Of a stretch of 64,000 bases of DNA, positions 58,356-64,000 are shown piece after piece. The translations under genes and the position numbers were made by a program. The DNA lies in the NCBI RefSeq assembly GCF_008831285.2, contig NC_045145.1, positions 13,780,040 to 13,844,039 on the forward strand, in the 5' to 3' direction. The stretch comes from Nymphaea colorata (Eukaryota; Streptophyta; Magnoliopsida; Nymphaeales; Nymphaeaceae). Positions within the stretch are counted from its first letter, which is position 1, and the number at the start of each line of letters is the position of its first letter. The notes under the pieces were generated by a model. The model saw only the letters and a program-made list of their open reading frames with translations, was not told the origin of the DNA and ran no database searches.

Positions 58356-61300
58356 ACTCATCATCGGAGTTCAAATTCACCATCCTCTACACGGGTCTGG
58401 CTCTCTTGTTTGTCATACAATTTCCACATGTTATGGATAAGAAAAGGTCACCTTGCCAAGATCGATCGAGTTCGGTGCTTTCGTTGAAATTTGTCCCTAG
58501 GGATGGCCAATGGCAAAAGCAATCATTCAATTTTTTTTTTCTCCCTCTCTCTCTCTCTCTCTCTCTCTTTCTCATCCTGATCTTCAATGCAAATTAACAG
58601 CATCACGTGGGAGTGGGTACTCACCTAGATCTGTCCCACTCTTTGTGCTTGCTTTTTGGACTTTAGGAACAGATGCTATTGCTAGGATAGAAGTGAAAAC
58701 TACCCTCACACACAACCTTCTTCTTTTCTGTGGCCACATTTGTAGCCCATGTTTCCACCGCTCCTTTGGAACGATCAAGCTGCGGAGACAAGATAATGGT
58801 TGTAAGGATAGTGTTTTTCCATGCTTCAACTTTTCAAAGGCGATCCATGGGAAGGTCAGGCAGCCTGAAATCATGTCTAATCCCTGGCATTTTTCCAAGC
58901 ACGCATCTCGTGAACTTGCACTCTCTAGTTGGTGGCAGCTACACGGCCAGGACGACGGCACGCACGCATGTCTGAATCTCTCTCTCTCTCTTGCACATAG
59001 AACATATTTTGACAATATATCGCACCTTTTCGTTTAGAATCTTTGGGAAGGCAATTTATACACTATTAGACTATAAAGACATTGCGAGTAAGTACGGTTG
59101 GAATGCGTGCTTTGCGCTTTCTACGTTCTTGTGAAAATAATCTCTTTGTTTACTTAGTGCAGAGCATGTAATAGATTAAGAATTATATAGGCATTATTAA
59201 TAATTACATATGTTTTCAGATTGCACCAGCAACTCAGAATATTATCTTGATATATAGAATAAATATACATTAAGGCACTTGTTTCAGTAATAGAATGTAC
59301 CTAATTATGATTGTATGCTGTACCACAAATTTGGATTTAATAAAAACTAGCACACGAGGTATTGTGCATTTCTGCATAGGGCATTTGTGGGTATTTTTAT
59401 CGTGAAACAATTATGTATGTTACCAGTCATCCAATTAATTTAGTCAATTGACTTATAAGATAAGTTGTCATGTGTAAGATAATGTTTTTAAAGTCAGTTC
59501 AATCGCTTTCACATTGCCTTTTCATAAAGTTGTTTTACAACCGACAACTTTGTGAATAACTAAGTCATATCCAATGAACAAGTACTATAAATGTGATCAT
59601 AGTCTCCTAGTATATACACAAGAAGAGCATTCTGTATGTAATGCCCCAGTGCTGCATGGTTGATAAATTGATACTCTGTAGATGGATTGAACATGCACGA
59701 TTTGGTAGCAACTGATCTTTTAGATCATATTGCAAACCCAGTGTTGGCGAATATAGGACTAAACTTGTACACAGTAAGCCAAGATTTCTCAGGTTTGAAA
59801 CTTAATTTGTAACAGGAGTTACTGAACCCTGGCAGGTTGCTTCTACGTATATGGAAGAAAGATCCAATCCCATACAAGATCAACCTCATTCATTTTCCAA
59901 GATTCTTTCGCCAAGTTGAAGGAACATCACATGCTCGAAATTTAAGCCACTGCATGTGCACCTCTTGCGAAGAAGTCGAAATGGGTGTACCCCACGGTAA
60001 ACAAAGGGAACCTCGATGCCTTTGCTTTGTGAAAGCCAGTCAATGTGAAGCCACTGGTGGCCCCAGTGTTTTCTTGAGTCGTCTACAAAGAAAAGCGAAG
60101 CATCTACGTATGTGACCTTAGATTATGGGAAGGCTATATATATATATATATATATATATCTGCGAGCTATTAAAGCTTTGCACTCAAGGATAGCAATCAC
60201 AATAAAGGCTTCACGGCCTATTGGTTTGCAAGTTGTTGGCATCTTCATTTGGCCCTATTCTATCCACTATCTCACTAGCGTCTTTTGTGCTGTCATGGCA
60301 ACATGTGACAAGTTGCCTGGTATTTACTTATTATGACATTTTATGTAAACCATTTTTACGAATAAAATTTGTGACTTTGGATTACTTCAGCTTTCATATA
60401 GCAACTTACCTTATAAGAATATGTTCAGAATTTTGGTGTAATCCAACTCTTAAATGGCCTTAATGATATGAAAACATGGATTATCTCATTTAGCTAAATC
60501 CCTAATGATTACTTTATTTGGGAATTAAAGTAGTTATTTATGGCTTTAATGCCCATGTTTATCGTAATTGTTGCTACAGTCTCCGTTATAAATGTGTCCT
60601 CGTCGTTAAATGAGCATGGGCAATCAGTCTCAATATATACGGGCAATGTACGGGGGAAGAACCGTCCTTCTTAGTTCTTACCATCTCCATCAGACCTGCG
60701 TTCATCGAAGGCAGTAATGGCCGAAGAGAAATCAAGCCTGTGAATTCACCCTTATAATTCTCTAAAATGTTCGTTTGTCCGCAAATTCTGGTGAGCCAAT
60801 GCGAGCGAGCGGAGAAATAAGTTAAGGAGCAGAACAGGCTCGATCGTTGCCCTTCAGCAAAGCTCCTAATATGCGGCATACTGGTGCACAAACTTTGGTG
60901 TTCAATATAATTAATGATTAAAATGCCCTCAGTTCACATTAAAAAAAAAAACCCTTTTGTAAAGACAAAAATAAAAATGGAAAAAACTAAAAAGACTATA
61001 AAAGATTTCTTTTTAAAAAATTACCAAAACATTCATTGCTCCTTCACGGCGTAGTGTTGTTTGTCGGTGAACCTGGTTATATGCGCCATGCTGGTGCATG
61101 TCTCCCATATCAAACGGCACACACAACTTTCTCTCGCCCGTCGTGGCTTGCAGCCTGTTAAGTGTTGAGATTCTTAAGGGCCGAACTCTTTTGAAATGTC
61201 AAGACTAATTGCAATTCAATGCCATCCGTCACGGTATCATTTCCACTAGAATCAGACCAGTAGCTGATTTCACCACTCATCATCAAACATGCCCTAAGAC

Positions 61301-63260
61301 TACTACCTGCTTAAATGAGGTTGATGAAGAACATGACCACAAACAAGCAATTGGTTTACAGCGAAGGTGTCCAAAAGTTGATGAAAAATTGCCAAACTAA
61401 CTGGATGGCCGGAACGCAGGTTCAATTAGTGCTAAACCCATTGATATTTATAAGTTCATCCATATGAATGCAATTAATCCTCTATGAACAACGTAGATAT
61501 GTAAGAGCTGTTGTCATCCACGTAAGGCTAATTAATAGACTGTACGCCATAGCTTTTATGGATGTATATTTGCAAAAGAAGTATGCGGAGTACATAGATG
61601 AGCTAACTGTTGCAAGCAAAATCAGATTGCCAAAAGATATTGTATGCGGACTAGGAGTATTGAATTATATACTCTTGACCTCTTTGAACTTGAAGATCTT
61701 GAATCCTTGATGTTCAGTTACCTAGACGACTCGTGCTAATTTCTTGCCATGCATGCAAGTCGAACTGCACTGCTGCTAAAAGATGAAGTATGAACCAAGG
61801 CATTGAGTTTCTTTAGCTTCAAGGTTTCTAATGTTTAAACTCCGAAGCAAGGAACAGGAGATCTTGTTGCTTTGCCCCTGCAACCGTATTAAACTCTTGG
61901 CTTCCTTTAAAAATCACTTCAAACTCTCTTTCGACTTGATATCACTTCCTCCACTTGCACATACTGGTTGGATAGAAGAAGAGTTTGAAACCAAGGAGTC
62001 ATTTATCCTACCGATTCAAGCCACATCTTCGGGTATTGAAGTTCATCGTATCTTGGGACTGGGTTTTTCATCTCATTTTTTTTCTTTCATCTGCTTTTTC
62101 TCTCTCATTTATTTTCTTTCTTTCCTACAACTGCTTTTTTTGACTTAAACTTGGTAAAAAACTTGAAAAGAAAAAGGAACTGGAAAACTAATGTACTTGG
62201 CGAAATAACTTGTTCATCTATCAGTACCCATCATGCTAGTTAGTGGTAGCATTAAACCAAAGAATTTTAGTTTATGAATCCATGTGCATCAAACAATAAA
62301 AAATTTATATAACTTACCAGACAAAAGAAATTTAATACCAAGTATGGCTTTGTCCACATATTATGGAATACTAAACAGAATAATCAATAATGAAATGCGA
62401 CAATTTAAACCTTGTGCTGGGGAACCCTGTAGAGCTTGGCATAGCTGGTTCGGCAGGCAGCTATGCAAGACCAGTCATTGGTTTGATATCCATGGGTGTC
62501 AAGTTTCCTGTTGAAGACTGAACAGGCATAGGGCGTGAACGCATGAGTACTAGCTAGCATCTTCATGCCATGATCAGAGGGCAACAAAGTCTTCCACCCT
62601 CAGTGTTGGTTCCTCGAGTAAGAAACTGCACCAGCGATTGTTAGGCTTGGAGCTGCTATTGGATCGGGCTTCCTACCTGTCTGAGTGAACTAAATTCCAC
62701 CCACATAAAAAAAAACCATTGGATTTGGGTTGTATTGGGTCAAGGAAAAATGCATGTTCCACAAGATATGCATGGATATATGTATGCGCTCGCTTGTTAA
62801 TTTTAACAAGTATAGGAGTTTAAGAACGGAACAAGTTAATATTTAATAGTCTTTAATAACACGAGATTGAAGGATCAAAATTAATGGACAAGAATGTTTT
62901 ATATTTTTTGGGTGCTCATTTTCTGCGAGTGAAGAGAATGCAACGTTTGTCGGTTTTTCTGGGAAATGGTCAGTAGTTATCAAGCCACTGGGGCGCCCGT
63001 CGTCCAATGCTTAGACTGGAATTCTTTAAAAATTATCATCCGAATCCTAATGTAATTCAGCTTAACTTTTATTGGGTCTGAGTAAAAATCTAGTGGTACT
63101 TTGGATTTGGTTTAAATATAAGCGAATCCGAACTGAATCTGATTCCTTCGCACCCATAGGCCTATAGCGTTTGTTATGGATTTGAAATGAGCATGTCAAA
63201 ACCAAATCCGAAGGGTTTCTCTAGTAATACGAGCACTGCTTAGAAATTCGGACAAAGCTG
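58356..63260. other. Intergenic region, no supported gene
   Basis: AT-rich with short unassigned ORFs. It includes a T10/CT tract at 58531-58568, a TA run at 60135-60159 and A-rich stretches near 60940-61020. The longest ORFs (59837-60115, 61831-62148) show no domain I recognise. Confidence 0.45.
60135..60159. repeat. TA microsatellite
   Basis: Twelve TA units. Confidence 0.95.
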
Positions 63261-63919
63261 AGGGCCCAACACTATTTTCTCTCTCTAGTTTCTTCCTCCC
63301 TCGGCTTCCCTCGCTTTCTTTTTCCCGAAGACATCTCTCTCTCTCTCTCTCTCTGCCCCTCTAAATCTAGATCTTCCCGCATTTCTGCTACGCAAGAAAA
63401 GATCAGGTAACAAAGATTTTCCGCGGTCTTGATTGCAAAGAATGCTTGTATTTTGCTACAGTCTCTTCTTTTAGTCTTTGCTGGATCTCGGGAGTTCCCG
63501 ATTGTTTGTTATGTCTGATTCCGGGGTTCTCCCTTTCCAATTTGTTCTGGCTTTGTCGAGTGTTGGTGCAACTGTCCGATGCTTATTCTCCGATCATTCT
63601 GGTCATGTACTTCTCAGTTCACTCGCTCGATGCGGCCTCACCATGCTTGGGGTTTCCATCTTTCTAGGGTTAGGGTTTGTAGCTGTTCGTACGATCAAGC
63701 CCTTATTTGTTCCATATCCTCACCTTGGTGATGAATAAGGGCTTGGAATTTGGCGGAATCATTCTCGTTGTCTGCTGAGGTTGTTTGAATTTCACTATTA
63801 TCTGGGAAACTACCATGATGGTTCTTTTATTCGTCGGAAACTTAATTTGAAGCATGAATTGATTGTATTTGTTGTCTGAATCTGGAATTCTTTCCCCCCT
63901 TGATTTCTTCATAGGAAGC
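63261..63919 (+). promoter_or_regulatory. Promoter, leader exon and leader intron of the RPN7-like gene
   Basis: GGGCCCAAC at 63262-63270 contains the site II core (TGGGCC on the other strand) common in plant housekeeping genes. A CT-rich leader follows (63334-63354). A 5'UTR exon ends with ATCAG|GTAACA at 63406, and the acceptor CTTCATAG ends at 63914, five bases before the ATG. The intron holds TTAGGGTTT (63670-63678), a telo-box in reverse. The splice pair is well formed, but the transcription start is inferred. Confidence 0.55.
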
Positions 63920-64000
63920 ATGGAAGGTCAAGAGGGAACGCAGATGCCTCATCTTGTCCTCGCTAACAAGTTGTTCCTCCTTCGGCATCCCGATGTGCCT
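63920..64000 (+). CDS. RPN7: 26S proteasome regulatory particle subunit RPN7/PSMD6-like, first codons only
   Basis: The frame opens with an ATG at 63920 and is open to the window end, giving 27 codons. The residues PHLVLANKLFLLRHPDVP match my recollection of the start of plant RPN7 (26S proteasome non-ATPase subunit 6), whose N terminus runs on into an alpha-solenoid and PCI domain. RPN7 is a lid subunit needed to assemble the regulatory particle. The start is supported by the upstream 5'UTR intron with good splice sites and by the family's short N-terminal extension. Only a small part is visible, so the assignment rests on this one block. Confidence 0.7.
   Translation, partial: MEGQEGTQMPHLVLANKLFLLRHPDVP

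Overview
This window is nuclear DNA of a flowering plant. The evidence is intron-split genes with GT-AG junctions, plant-only gene families (WEB1-type chloroplast-movement coiled coil, ferrochelatase-2 with an LHC-like tail, DTX-clade MATE), plant hAT, Ty1/copia and miniature LTR elements, and AT-rich intergenic DNA full of CT/GA and TA microsatellites. The species cannot be fixed from the sequence.

Layout. (1) 1-3.4 kb: 5' part of a minus-strand BAT2/PRRC2 N-terminal-type gene, with a probable 5'UTR intron. (2) 3.4-8.5 kb: intergenic, with a 112-bp copy of that gene's leader segment at 6.84 kb. (3) 8.58-11.3 kb (leader to about 13.5 kb): WEB1-like gene, minus strand, two coding exons, 837 aa. 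(4) 15.4-18.36 kb: plus-strand, seven-exon gene for a 212-aa protein that has only the second RecA domain of a DEAD-box helicase, with a degenerate motif VI. (5) 19.5-33.35 kb: minus-strand ferrochelatase-2 gene. Eleven exons join in phase to give 531 aa, and introns of up to 6.1 kb hold three related hAT-type insertions. (6) 36.15-41.58 kb: Ty1/copia retrotransposon with almost identical LTRs but a pol gene broken at three places. (7) 51.26-53.08 kb: plus-strand two-exon MATE transporter, 538 aa. (8) 57.9-58.36 kb: 458-bp TRIM-type miniature LTR element. (9) 63.27-64 kb: leader and first coding codons of a plus-strand RPN7/PSMD6-like 26S proteasome subunit. The stretches between these (33.6-36.1, 41.6-51.1, 53.1-57.9, 58.4-63.2 kb) show no gene I can support.

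The genes are unrelated housekeeping or plastid-related loci, not a cluster; WEB1 and ferrochelatase-2 both serve the chloroplast. Every coding junction listed was checked for reading phase by hand. UTR exons and transcription starts are inferred only from splice and promoter motifs.

The most interesting signal is in the copia LTR. Just upstream of its CCAAT and TATA boxes lies a 66-nt nested palindrome made of four copies of the plant mitosis-specific activator (MSA) motif, two matching the 11-base consensus perfectly. This suggests a retrotransposon transcribed under G2/M-phase (MYB3R) control. Other notable items are the helicase-half gene, whose first intron is largely a CT microsatellite, the TRIM element, and the hAT family with TATCGTACGATA subterminal palindromes inside ferrochelatase introns.
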